In this document: piece after piece, positions 7,179-15,811 of the stretch
Layout of the letters: each line of letters begins with the position of its first letter
Numbering within the stretch: the stretch's first letter is position 1
NCBI GenBank assembly: GCA_014651175.1
Contig: BMWJ01000016.1
Coordinates: forward strand, 1 to 64,000
Source: Streptomyces clavifer
GTDB lineage: Bacteria; Actinomycetota; Actinomycetes; Streptomycetales; Streptomycetaceae
Direction: 5' to 3'
Length of the DNA: 64,000 nucleotides
Translations under genes and position numbers: made by a program
The notes under the pieces: model-generated
Told to the model about the DNA's origin: nothing
The model's input: the letters and a program-made list of their open reading frames with translations, nothing else
Database searches by the model: none

Positions 7179-8719
7179 ACACGTTCCTCGGCATGCCCGC
7201 CACCCCGCCCCGCTCCCCGTACGGGACGGGGAACCTGCGGGGTGACCGGAAGTTCCCGAAGGCGGCCCACGACGAGCTGGCCAACGGGCAGTTGCGGCGC
7301 AACCTGGGCAGGGCGACCAGCACCATCCGCACCAAACGGCTCGTCGTCACCGGTGAACTCCCCGACTGGGAGCAGCTCCGCGACGCGGGATCGGCCGTCA
7401 AGACCGACACCATGAACCGGCTGCCCGAACTCCTGGAGCAGCTGGAGCAGAAGGTCACCGAGCGCGGCGGCACCGTCCACTGGGCACGCGACGGCGTCGA
7501 GGCCAACGAGATCGTCGCCCGGCTGATCAGGGCGACGGGCAGCAGCGACGTCATCAAGGTCAAGTCGATGGCCACGCAGGAGATCGGCCTCAACGAGCAC
7601 CTCGAATCGCTCGGCATCACCCCGTACGAGACCGACCTGGCCGAGCTCATCGTGCAGCTCGCCGACGACAAGCCGTCGCACATCCTGGTGCCGGCCATCC
7701 ACCGCAACCGTGACGAGATCCGGCAGATCTTCCTCGACGAGATCCCCGGTGTCGACCCGGACCTGGACAACGTGCCCGCACACCTCGCCGCAGCGGCCCG
7801 CGCCTATCTGCGCGAGAAGTTCATGACGACCAGGGTGGCCGTCTCCGGCGCCAACTTCGGCATCGCCGAGACCGGCACCCTCTCCGTCGTCGAGTCCGAG
7901 GGCAACGGCCGGATGTGCCTGACGCTGCCCGACACCCTCATCACCGTGATGGGCATCGAGAAGGTCCTGCCGCGCTATCAGGACCTGGAGGTCTTCCTCC
8001 AGTTGCTGCCGCGTTCCTCGACGGGGGAGCGGATGAACCCGTACACCTCCCTGTGGACCGGTGTGACACCCGGCGACGGACCGCAGGACTTCCACCTGGT
8101 CCTCCTCGACAACGGCCGCACCGCCGCACTCGCCGACCCGATCGGCCGCGAGGCCCTCAACTGCATCCGCTGCTCGGCCTGCCTCAACGTCTGCCCCGTG
8201 TACGAGAGGACCGGGGGGCACGCGTACGGATCGACCTATCCCGGTCCGATCGGTGCGGTCCTGACCCCGCAGCTCGCCGGGATGGACGCGGCGAAGGACG
8301 ACCCCAACAGCTCCCTGCCGTACGCCTCCAGCCTCTGCGGCGCCTGCTTCGACGCCTGCCCCGTCAAGATCGACATCCCGTCGATGCTCGTCGAGCTGCG
8401 TCACCAGCACACCGAGCAGTCCGGTGCCTCGGCGGAGAAGCTGGCCATGAAGGCCGCGGCCGCCGTGATGAAGAGGCCGAAGCTGTACACGGCCGCGCAG
8501 AAGGCCGCGGCCCTCGGCCGGGTCGTGGGCGGACGCGACGGCACGATCACCCACCTGCCCGCCCCGTTCGACGGCTGGAGCGACAGCCGTGACACCGCCG
8601 CCCCGCCCAAGCAGTCCTTCCGCTCCTGGCTGGCATCGGCCGAGGGCGCGGCGACGCTGCGCGCCGCCGCGGAAGAGGGCGTCCTGCCCGCCACCGACGC
8701 CCACACGGAGGACCAGTGA
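7175..8719 (+). CDS. lutB: L-lactate utilisation protein LutB (iron-sulfur subunit)
   Basis: The 514-residue protein has an N-terminal LUD (DUF162) domain of about 300 residues. Two 4Fe-4S ferredoxin motifs follow: NCIRCSACLNVCPVYE near residue 328 and LCGACFDACPVKIDIP near 386. This is the arrangement of LutB/LldF, the electron-transfer subunit of the lactate oxidation complex. The ATG overlaps the lutA stop and its own TGA overlaps the GTG of lutC, so all three are translationally coupled. Confidence 0.94.
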   Translation: MNTFLGMPATPPRSPYGTGNLRGDRKFPKAAHDELANGQLRRNLGRATSTIRTKRLVVTGELPDWEQLRDAGSAVKTDTMNRLPELLEQLEQKVTERGGTVHWARDGVEANEIVARLIRATGSSDVIKVKSMATQEIGLNEHLESLGITPYETDLAELIVQLADDKPSHILVPAIHRNRDEIRQIFLDEIPGVDPDLDNVPAHLAAAARAYLREKFMTTRVAVSGANFGIAETGTLSVVESEGNGRMCLTLPDTLITVMGIEKVLPRYQDLEVFLQLLPRSSTGERMNPYTSLWTGVTPGDGPQDFHLVLLDNGRTAALADPIGREALNCIRCSACLNVCPVYERTGGHAYGSTYPGPIGAVLTPQLAGMDAAKDDPNSSLPYASSLCGACFDACPVKIDIPSMLVELRHQHTEQSGASAEKLAMKAAAAVMKRPKLYTAAQKAAALGRVVGGRDGTITHLPAPFDGWSDSRDTAAPPKQSFRSWLASAEGAATLRAAAEEGVLPATDAHTEDQ

Positions 8720-9351
8720 CGCCGACCGCCCGCGACACGGTGCTCGGCCGGATCAGGGACGCCCTGGCCCTGGCCCCCGCGCCCGCCACCACCGTCCCCC
8801 GCGACTACCGGACCGGCCGCACCCTCCCCGACGGGGAACGCCTCGCGCTCCTGACCGACCGGCTCGTCGACTACAAGGCACGGGTGCACCCCTGCACCGC
8901 CGACGACACGGCCCGTGTGATCGCCGAGGTGCTCGCGGCGCACGGCGCCCGGCGGATCGGGGTGCCCGCCGGGCTCGACGAAGGGTGGCTCACGGCCTAC
9001 GACGGCGAGGTGCAGCGGGACTCCGCGGACATCCCGGCACCGGGCCTGGACGCGCTCGACGGGGTGGTGACCGCCTCGGCCGTCAGCTGCGCGGAGACGG
9101 GCACGATCTTCCTGGACGGATCGCCGGACCAGGGCCGCCGCGCGCTGTCCCTCGTCCCCGACCTGCACGTGTGCGTCGTCAGCCTGTCCTCCGTCGTCGT
9201 CGGGGTCCCGGAGGCGGTCGCCCGGCTGGTGCCCGAGCGGCCGACGACCCTGATCAGCGGTCCTTCGGCCACGTCCGACATCGAGCTGGAGCGGGTCGAG
9301 GGCGTGCACGGCCCGCGCACCCTCGCGGTGGTCATCCGCACCGACGCGTGA
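8716..9351 (+). CDS. lutC: L-lactate utilisation protein LutC (LUD domain)
   Basis: The 211-residue protein starts at GTG in a GTGA overlap with lutB. It is a single LUD (DUF162) domain ending in the typical segments SCAETGTIFLDGS and GPSATSDIELERVEGVHGP. LutC/LldG completes the LutABC lactate-oxidising complex. It is the last gene of the operon, followed by a hairpin at 9355-9391. Confidence 0.93.
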   Translation: MTPTARDTVLGRIRDALALAPAPATTVPRDYRTGRTLPDGERLALLTDRLVDYKARVHPCTADDTARVIAEVLAAHGARRIGVPAGLDEGWLTAYDGEVQRDSADIPAPGLDALDGVVTASAVSCAETGTIFLDGSPDQGRRALSLVPDLHVCVVSLSSVVVGVPEAVARLVPERPTTLISGPSATSDIELERVEGVHGPRTLAVVIRTDA

Positions 9352-9354
9352 GCC

Positions 9355-9391
9355 CCGGCCCCTCCGTCCGGTCCCCGTGCGGAGGGGCCGG
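9355..9391 (+). terminator. Terminator of lutABC
   Basis: A 12-bp perfect inverted repeat (9355-9366 and 9380-9391) lies directly after the lutC stop. Confidence 0.7.
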
Positions 9392-9420
9392 ACAGCCCGG
9401 CGGTATGACATGAGGCCGGA

Positions 9421-9463
9421 ACACGGAGGGCGCCGTCGGTTCACCCGACGGCGCCCTCCGTGT
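9421..9463 (-). terminator. Terminator of the leftward sugar operon
   Basis: A perfect 19-bp inverted repeat (9421-9439 and 9445-9463) with loop TTCAC abuts the stop codon of the DUF2264 gene. Together with 9355-9391 it separates two convergent operons. Confidence 0.8.
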
Positions 9464-11356
9464 TCAGCCGGCGTGCACGACCTCCAGCGGTGCGAAACCG
9501 ATTCGCGTCACCGAACCGTCGTCCGCCCAGGCGACCTTCACCGTGCCGCCGTCCACGTCGACCCCGCTCACCGCCACGTCGAGACCCACCGGTCCCGGCT
9601 CCGCGGTGAGCGACGCCAGGGCCACAAGAACCGCCGTCCCCTCCACGTCGGCAGCCAGCCGGGGCAGGACCGCCCACCGGGTGAACGCCGTGCCCTGCGG
9701 GGCCCGTACCTCGTCGAGCTCCGTCCAGCCGTGCAGCCCGTGCAGCGCCGAACGCACCTCGCCGCCGGGAGCCGTCGCCCAGCCCGTCTGCTCCGCCAGC
9801 GAGCCGGGCGGGGCGCCGAGGATCCGGTGCACCCGCAGCTCGTACCGCCCCCGCACCACCGTGACGCTCTCCACCCGCAGCCCCGGCATCGTCGGCGCGC
9901 CCGCCGGGAAGACCGGGCAGTGCCAGGAGGCGGCCCAGCCCCAGCCGTCCTCGTGCCCGGCGCCCATCGGATGGATGCGGAAGCGGCTGCTGCGGATGCC
10001 GGCCACCCGCACCGACAGGTGGTTGTCCGGGGTGTTCTCCGCCGCGGTGGGACCGGTCCTGGTCGAGTACGCGAGACGCGCGTAGTGCGGATCGGACGCG
10101 GCGGCCGAATCGCCCTCGTGGGGCCGGGCGTGGTCGCTGCCGTGGTTGTGCAGCCGGACGATGCCGTCCGCCCGTGTCGACTGCACCAGCAGCCCGGGCG
10201 AGGGCAGGGACAGCACCCGGTCGGCGCTCTCGCTCGGCGCGGGCTCCTCGGACGCCGTCCACAGCGGATGGCCCTCCGGGGCGAGCAGTGCGACGAACGC
10301 CTTCGACGCCCAGTACGGCGACGAGGGGCCCGAATACACCTGCAGCGTCGCGTCGTGCGGACCGTGCCAGCCGAGGCTCAGCAGACCGTCGTCCCCGGTC
10401 GCCCCGCGGTCCAGGAAGTACCGCAGCGATCCGCTGATCAGCCGCCGCGATACGCCCGGGGCCAGGGGAGTGTGCCCGGACACCGCACCCATTGCGACGG
10501 CCGCGCCCGCCGCGAACCGGTAGGTGAGGGAGCGCCCGAAGTGCAGCGGTGCCCCGTCCGCGCCGAACATCAGCGAGAAGCTCTCCAGGTGCTCGCTCAG
10601 CCGTGCGCCGTAGTGCGCGGCGAGCTCCGCGTCGCCCGACAGGTACGCGTCCAGGACCGGATACAGGTGCAGCGCCCAGCCGTTGTAGTGGTCGAAGGCC
10701 CGCCCGTCGCCGTCGGCGTACCAGCCCTCACCGCGGTACCAGACCTCCAGCAGGTCCAGGGCCCGCTGCCGGGCCCGTGCCGTCTCGGCGTCGCCCCGGC
10801 CGACCGACTCCAGGAAGCCGGCGACGGAGAAGGGGAACAGGTACCAGTTGTTGGGAGCGGGCGAGTGCCGCAGGGCGCCGCGCAGCCACTCCTCGGCCCG
10901 GTCCTGGGTCCCGGGGTCGAGCCGGTCCCACAGCCACGGGCGGGTCAGCCGCAGTCCGATCGCCACGGACGCGGACTCGACCATCGGCTGCCCGAAGACG
11001 GTGTGGTCGAGGATCAGCGGCCAGGACTCGGCGTCGTCGCGTCCCGCCGTACGCGTCCCCGCGGTGATCCCGTCGGCGTAGCGCTCCAGCCAGTTGTGCG
11101 GGTCCTTACCGTCCGCCCCGGCGACCCGGAACGCGGCGGCCAGGAACGTACGGGCGTAGCCCTCCAGACCGTCGGAGCGGACACCGGAGCGCGAGGGGCG
11201 GCCCGGCAGGTCGAGCATGGCCCGGCCCGGGGTGGCCCACTTCCAGGCGGCGTGCAGCAGACCGTCCGCCGCGGCCTCCCAGTGCGCCCGGGTGAATCCG
11301 GTGTACGGGCTCGATGAGCGGTCCTCTGCGGGGAGTTCGAAGGAGGGAGAGGTCAT
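9464..11356 (-). CDS. DUF2264 family protein (probable polysaccharide/oligosaccharide-processing enzyme)
   Basis: The 630-residue protein starts at ATG in a 4-base overlap (ATGA) with the upstream dehydrogenase. The N-terminal half is the alpha/alpha-toroid DUF2264 domain (GLEGYARTFLAAAFRV, APNNWYLFPFSVAGFLESVG, then GWYADGDGRAFDHYNGWALH). The C-terminal half is beta-rich, as in heparinase-like lyases. There is no signal peptide, so it should act in the cytoplasm. Being last in a sugar ABC-importer operon, it probably degrades the imported oligosaccharide. No biochemical function is established for this domain that I can name with confidence. Confidence 0.82.
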   Translation of the reverse strand: MTSPSFELPAEDRSSSPYTGFTRAHWEAAADGLLHAAWKWATPGRAMLDLPGRPSRSGVRSDGLEGYARTFLAAAFRVAGADGKDPHNWLERYADGITAGTRTAGRDDAESWPLILDHTVFGQPMVESASVAIGLRLTRPWLWDRLDPGTQDRAEEWLRGALRHSPAPNNWYLFPFSVAGFLESVGRGDAETARARQRALDLLEVWYRGEGWYADGDGRAFDHYNGWALHLYPVLDAYLSGDAELAAHYGARLSEHLESFSLMFGADGAPLHFGRSLTYRFAAGAAVAMGAVSGHTPLAPGVSRRLISGSLRYFLDRGATGDDGLLSLGWHGPHDATLQVYSGPSSPYWASKAFVALLAPEGHPLWTASEEPAPSESADRVLSLPSPGLLVQSTRADGIVRLHNHGSDHARPHEGDSAAASDPHYARLAYSTRTGPTAAENTPDNHLSVRVAGIRSSRFRIHPMGAGHEDGWGWAASWHCPVFPAGAPTMPGLRVESVTVVRGRYELRVHRILGAPPGSLAEQTGWATAPGGEVRSALHGLHGWTELDEVRAPQGTAFTRWAVLPRLAADVEGTAVLVALASLTAEPGPVGLDVAVSGVDVDGGTVKVAWADDGSVTRIGFAPLEVVHAG

Positions 11357-12381
11357 GCGAGGAAGGCCAGCCTTTCGCGTCGTACGGGATGGGCGAAGCC
11401 GTCGCCCGCGGCCCAGCGGGCGACCTCGGCCACCGCCAGATCGGCCAGCCGGCGCAGTTCGTTGCCCTGGGACCCCGCGAGGTGCGGGGTGATGAGCGCG
11501 TTGTCGCAGTCCCACAGCGGATGCCCGGCCGGCAGCGCGTCGGGGTCGGTGACGTCCAGGACCGCCCGGATCCGGCCCCGGCGCAGGACGTCGGTGAGGG
11601 CGTCCTGGTCGACGACCGCGCCCCGCGAGGTGTTGATCAGGACACCGTCGGGCCGCATCGAGGAGAGGAGGCCACGACTGACGAGCCCGGTGGTCGCGGG
11701 CAGCAGCGGGGTGTGGACGCTGACCACGTCGCTCTCCGCGAAGAGACCGTCGAGCGTGACGGACCGGACCCCGAGCGCGGCGGCCTCCGCCTCGGAGACG
11801 TACGGATCGTGGAGCAGCACCCCCAGGTCGTAGGGGCGGAGCAGCTCGATGACCCGCCGGCCGATCAGGGAGGCGGACAGAATCCCCACCGTACGACGGT
11901 AGTTGCCCACATCCGGCGGGGTGGCGAGCCAGGCGTCGCGGCGCCGTGACGCCCGGAAGTCACGGGCCCGCTCCAGGACCCGCTTCCCGGAGAGCAGGAT
12001 CATCGCGACCGTGTACTCGGCGACCGGAAGCGCGTTGGCGGCCGCGGCCGACGAGACCTCGATGCCCTGGTCCCAGCAGGCCTCCGTGACGTGGCCGCGT
12101 ACGCTGCCCGCCGTGTGCACGACGGCCCGCAGCGCGGGCGCGTCGGCCAGCACGCCGGCGTGGACGGGCGGGCAGCCCCAGCCGGTGATCAGCAGCTCCG
12201 CGTCCGCGAGGGCGGCGCGGGCCGGTCCGGTCGTGAAGTCGTCGATCACCGGTCCCGGTGCGAGGGCGCAGGACGCTGCCAGTGCGGCCAGCGAGTCCGG
12301 GGAGAGCACCGCGGCGGCGGCCTCCCGGCTCATGGCGAGTGCGGCACGCGGACGTCGGCGGTCGGGGGAAGTGCTGGGCAT
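11353..12381 (-). CDS. D-isomer specific 2-hydroxyacid dehydrogenase
   Basis: The 342-residue protein has the two-domain fold of this NAD-dependent family. The catalytic Arg lies in NTSRGAVVDQDAL and the catalytic His in NALITPHLAGSQGNE. The nucleotide-binding turn is unusual: GILSASLIGRRV replaces the usual GxGxxG, a variant that also occurs in sugar-operon members of the family. It reduces or oxidises a 2-keto/2-hydroxy acid, probably one derived from the imported sugar. It lies between the permease gene (41-base gap) and the DUF2264 gene (overlap). Confidence 0.87.
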   Translation of the reverse strand: MPSTSPDRRRPRAALAMSREAAAAVLSPDSLAALAASCALAPGPVIDDFTTGPARAALADAELLITGWGCPPVHAGVLADAPALRAVVHTAGSVRGHVTEACWDQGIEVSSAAAANALPVAEYTVAMILLSGKRVLERARDFRASRRRDAWLATPPDVGNYRRTVGILSASLIGRRVIELLRPYDLGVLLHDPYVSEAEAAALGVRSVTLDGLFAESDVVSVHTPLLPATTGLVSRGLLSSMRPDGVLINTSRGAVVDQDALTDVLRRGRIRAVLDVTDPDALPAGHPLWDCDNALITPHLAGSQGNELRRLADLAVAEVARWAAGDGFAHPVRRERLAFLA

Positions 12382-12422
12382 GGTTCTCCTGTGCGGTGGT
12401 CCGGGGCGGTTCGGCGGTGCGG

Positions 12423-13298
12423 CTACTTGACGGCGCCCGCCGTCAGACCGGACCGCCAGAAGCGCTGGAGCAGGGCGAACGCGAGGATCAGGGGCACCAC
12501 CGCGAGCAGTGAACCCATGATGACGACGGGGTAGTACTCCGGCGAGACGGAGGCGGAGCTGTTCCAGGAGTAGAGGCCCAGGCTGACCGGGTACAGGTCC
12601 TGGTCGGAGAGCATCACCATGGGCAGGAAGAAGTTGTTCCAGATGGCGGTGAGCTGGAAGAGGAAGACGGTGACCAGTCCCGGCCCGAGCATCCGCAGCG
12701 CCACCCGGACATAGGCGGTCAGCTCGCCCGCGCCGTCCATCCGGGCCGCTTCCAGCACCTCGTCGGGCACGTACCCCTGGCTGAAGATCCGGCCGAGGTA
12801 GACGCCGAAGGGATTGAAGAGGACGGGGATGAAGACCGCCCAGAAGGTGTTCACCAGACCGGTGCCGGACGCCATCAGGTAGAGCGGCAGGGCGAGGACG
12901 GTCTGCGGCACCATGACCGCCGCCAGCACCAGGCCGAACATCTTCTCCTTGTGCGGGAAGCGGTACTTGTCGAAGGCGTAGCCGCAGGCGATGCTGATCA
13001 GCGCGCCGAGCGCCGCGCCCAGGACCGCGTACAGCAGGCTGTTGCCGTACCAGCGCCCGTACAGACCGCCGTCCATGGCGAACAGGTCCTTCATGTTCTG
13101 GACGAAGGAGAAGTCGGTCAGCGACAGGACGCTGCTGCTGAACAGCGCGTCCCGGTCCCTGGACGCGGCGAGCACCAGCCAGAGCACCGGCAGCAGGGTG
13201 TACAGCACAGAGATGCCGACGACCAGATTGACGACGGAGCGTCCGAGGAGCCGTGGCCGCAGGGACGCGGCGGTGCGGGGTGCGGTCGACGTACTCAT
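12423..13298 (-). CDS. Carbohydrate ABC transporter permease (MalG type)
   Basis: The protein has 291 residues from the ATG at 13298, which overlaps the upstream permease stop by 4 bases. Longer in-frame starts would read far into that gene. Six membrane helices are predicted. The EAA loop is present as EAARMDGAGELTAYVRVALR, the contact site for the ATPase. The C-terminus QRFWRSGLTAGAVK is typical for this family. With its partner it forms the channel for the sugar bound by the lipoprotein encoded first in the operon. No ATPase gene is nearby; streptomycete sugar importers share one such as MsiK. Confidence 0.93.
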   Translation of the reverse strand: MSTSTAPRTAASLRPRLLGRSVVNLVVGISVLYTLLPVLWLVLAASRDRDALFSSSVLSLTDFSFVQNMKDLFAMDGGLYGRWYGNSLLYAVLGAALGALISIACGYAFDKYRFPHKEKMFGLVLAAVMVPQTVLALPLYLMASGTGLVNTFWAVFIPVLFNPFGVYLGRIFSQGYVPDEVLEAARMDGAGELTAYVRVALRMLGPGLVTVFLFQLTAIWNNFFLPMVMLSDQDLYPVSLGLYSWNSSASVSPEYYPVVIMGSLLAVVPLILAFALLQRFWRSGLTAGAVK

Positions 13299-14293
13299 CG
13301 GGTGTCCTCCTCGGCGGCGTTGGCGCGGTTGGTCCAGCGGGTGACGCCGTAGGAGAGGGCGATCGTGCAGAGCAGCAGGACGACCGAGGCCGCTGCCGCG
13401 AGTCCGTAGTTGTTGCGGGTGAACGCGGCGTCGTAGATGTACATGCTGGGCGAGAAACGCGAGTTGATCATCGGCGTCGACTGGCTGAGCAGCATCGGTT
13501 CGGTGAAGAGCTGGAGGGCGAAGATGAGGGTGAACATCGCCACCATCACGATCGAGGACCGGACCAGCGGGGCCTTGACCCGCAGGGCGGTACGGACCGG
13601 GCCGGCGCCGTCGACGACCGCGGCCTCGATCACCTCGCGGGGGACGGCCTGCAGGGCCGCGTAGAACACGACCATGTTGTAGCCGAGGTTGCTCCACAGC
13701 GCGATGTTGACGATGGACGGGAGCACGGTGTGCACCCCGAGGAAGTCGACGGTGATGTCGGCCTTGCCGAGCAGCTCGATGACCGGGCTGATGCCGGGGG
13801 TGTAGAGGTACAGCCAGATCAGGGCGGCGATGATCCCGGGCACGGCGTGCGGCAGGAACAGCGCCAGCTGGGCCGTGCCGCGCAGGCGCACCACGCCGGA
13901 GTCCAGGAGCAGTGCGAGCGCGAGGGCGCCGATCACCATGAGCGGGATGTAGACGAGGCAGTACAGGGCCACGATGCCCAGACCGCCGAGGAACGTCGGG
14001 TCGGTCAGCACGGCGCTGTAGTTGCGCAGGCCGGCGAAGACCGTGCGCTCGGGCCCGAAACCGAGGCCCGGCTGGTCGTCGCTGAAGAAGCTCAGATACA
14101 CGGCGGTGCCGACCGGGATCAGGAAGACGGTCACCAGGAGGACGAAGAACGGTGTCATCAGGACGCCGCAGGCGCCGAGTTCACGGCGCCGGGCGGACCT
14201 GCGGCCCGTGGGTGCCGGTGCGGCGGCGGGAACCGTCGGCGAGGGCCGTGCGGGGGCGTCCGGCGCGGCGGAAACGGGGGTGGCGCTGGTCAT
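13295..14293 (-). CDS. Carbohydrate ABC transporter permease (MalF type)
   Basis: The protein has 332 residues. ATG 14293 is chosen because AGGTGA precedes it at good spacing; GTG 14302 is the alternative. A cytoplasmic leader rich in Ala and Pro precedes six helices, starting LMTPFFVLLVTVFLIPVGTA. The EAA loop is EAAVVDGAGPVRTALRVKAP. It pairs with the permease encoded by the overlapping next gene. Confidence 0.92.
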   Translation of the reverse strand: MTSATPVSAAPDAPARPSPTVPAAAPAPTGRRSARRRELGACGVLMTPFFVLLVTVFLIPVGTAVYLSFFSDDQPGLGFGPERTVFAGLRNYSAVLTDPTFLGGLGIVALYCLVYIPLMVIGALALALLLDSGVVRLRGTAQLALFLPHAVPGIIAALIWLYLYTPGISPVIELLGKADITVDFLGVHTVLPSIVNIALWSNLGYNMVVFYAALQAVPREVIEAAVVDGAGPVRTALRVKAPLVRSSIVMVAMFTLIFALQLFTEPMLLSQSTPMINSRFSPSMYIYDAAFTRNNYGLAAAASVVLLLCTIALSYGVTRWTNRANAAEEDTR

Positions 14294-14335
14294 GGGTGTC
14301 ACCTGCCTCTCTGCTGCTGGATGGGGGATCGCCGG

Positions 14336-15706
14336 TCAGGTGGAACGCTGAGTGGTGGACAGTCCGAGCGCCTTGAGGTCGGGCATGGTGCCCCGCTGCG
14401 CCTCCCGGACCGCGCCGAGGATCGAGCCCTGGCCGCCGCTCGCCCGTGCGAACCCGTCCTGCATGACCTTCCCGGTGGCGGTCATGCGGGGGCCCCAGAT
14501 CCAGCGGTCCCGGATCGTGCGGGCCTCCTGCTCGAAGAGGGTGTAGATGTCCTGGCCGTCGTAGTAGCCGCGGTCGAACGCCTCGCGGCCGACGTCCACG
14601 AGACCCGGGGCGGCCGGGTACTGGCTGCTGGTGCCGCTGGAGAGCCGCGCGCGCAACGCGTCCGGGTGCGTGACCTGCCATTCGATGAACTCCATGGCGG
14701 CCTCGGGATCGCGGCTGTCCTTGGTGATCGCGAAGGTCGAGCCGCCATGGGTGCCGACACCGGGGTCGGCCGCGTCCCACTGGGGGAGCGGTGCGAGGGC
14801 CCACCTGCCCTTCTGGCCGGGCCTGGCCTTCATCTGCGCCCCGGCGTCCCAGGCCCCGCTCAGCCGGGTGAGCACCTGGCCGTTGCCGATCTGGGCATCG
14901 CTCTGCCGGCTCTCCACCGCGTTCATGAACACGAGGTCGCGGTCGACCAGCCGCTGCCAGTACGCGGACACCCGACGGGTCGGCGCGTCGGCGAGCGAGA
15001 CGTTCCACGCGCCGCCCGCCGTGTCGAACCACTGGGCACCGGCCTGCCACGCGAACGCGGCGAGCTGCGTGGCACCGTCCGTGGGGAACAGTACGAGCCT
15101 GCGCTCGCCGTCCTTGCGGCGCACGGTCGCGGCAGCCTCCTCGAAGTCGTCCCAGGTACGCGGCACGGAGAGCCCGTACCGGTCGAAGAGGTCGGTGCGG
15201 TAGTGCATCACCATCGGCTCTATGTCGAGCGGGACGCTGAACACCCGCTTCTCGAAGGTGGTCAGGCCCAGCGCCTGCGGCAGCAGCTTCGCCCGCAGGC
15301 TGTCGCCGACCAGGTCCGTGATGTCGCGGCAGACACCGTCGATGGCGAAACCGGGCACCTGGGGGTACTCGATCGTGGCGATGTCGGGGGCGTTGCCCGC
15401 CCGTGCCGCGTTGCTGAGCTTGGCGTACCCGCCCTGACCCCCCGAGGGGACTTGCTGGAAATCCACCTGGATGGTGTCGTGTCCGCGGTTGAACGCGTCC
15501 ACGACCTCCTGGCTGCCCCGCAGGGCCGACCAGAAGGTGACACGCGTCTTCCTGCCGGTCCTGCTGTTGCTGCTGGTCTTTCCGGTACTGCTCGTGCTGC
15601 CCGATCGCTGGGCTCCGTCACTGCCGCTGCAGGCGCTGAGCGCGCCTGTCAGGGGCAGTGCGGCGATCGTGGCGAGCACGGATCGACGGCTCTGTCGACC
15701 AGGCAT
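14336..15706 (-). CDS. Sugar ABC transporter solute-binding lipoprotein
   Basis: The 456-residue protein has an ATG preceded by GGGAGG. The signal peptide carries twin arginines (GRQSRRSVLATIAALPLTG) and a lipobox ending LSAC, so it is probably exported by Tat and lipidated. A Ser/Gly/Thr linker follows, then a family 1 solute-binding domain (VTFWSALRGSQEVVDAFN, DIEPMVMHYRTDLFDRYGL). It captures an extracellular sugar for the two permeases encoded just downstream. It is the first gene of the five-gene operon, and the operator-like element at 15795-15808 is in its promoter region. Confidence 0.92.
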   Translation of the reverse strand: MPGRQSRRSVLATIAALPLTGALSACSGSDGAQRSGSTSSTGKTSSNSRTGRKTRVTFWSALRGSQEVVDAFNRGHDTIQVDFQQVPSGGQGGYAKLSNAARAGNAPDIATIEYPQVPGFAIDGVCRDITDLVGDSLRAKLLPQALGLTTFEKRVFSVPLDIEPMVMHYRTDLFDRYGLSVPRTWDDFEEAAATVRRKDGERRLVLFPTDGATQLAAFAWQAGAQWFDTAGGAWNVSLADAPTRRVSAYWQRLVDRDLVFMNAVESRQSDAQIGNGQVLTRLSGAWDAGAQMKARPGQKGRWALAPLPQWDAADPGVGTHGGSTFAITKDSRDPEAAMEFIEWQVTHPDALRARLSSGTSSQYPAAPGLVDVGREAFDRGYYDGQDIYTLFEQEARTIRDRWIWGPRMTATGKVMQDGFARASGGQGSILGAVREAQRGTMPDLKALGLSTTQRST

Positions 15707-15794
15707 GAGTGCCTCCCGCGGCTCCTGATTCGAGACACGGGGAATACTGATCGGCTGATCGATACCGGTCAATAGATCGATCAAAAGAAGCTTG

Positions 15795-15808
15795 AAGCGG
15801 TCAAACGC
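15795..15808 (-). promoter_or_regulatory. Candidate operator of the leftward sugar operon
   Basis: On the minus strand the sequence GCGTTTGACCGCTT matches CGTTTGAACGTTT at 16982-16994 at most positions (CGTTTGA-M-CG-Y-TT). One copy lies before the binding-protein gene and one before the regulator gene between them. They are therefore likely sites for that regulator; this is inference from two copies. Confidence 0.4.
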
Positions 15809-15811
15809 TCA

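Noticed and set aside
6836-8704. A 622-codon open frame on the minus strand
   Set aside because: It lies antisense to lutA and lutB, which have clear Fe-S motifs. Its composition is the usual Gly/Val/Arg-rich shadow of a high-GC gene.
13253-15775. An 840-codon open frame on the plus strand
   Set aside because: Antisense to the two permeases and the binding protein of the sugar operon. No recognisable domain; shadow coding caused by GC-rich third positions.
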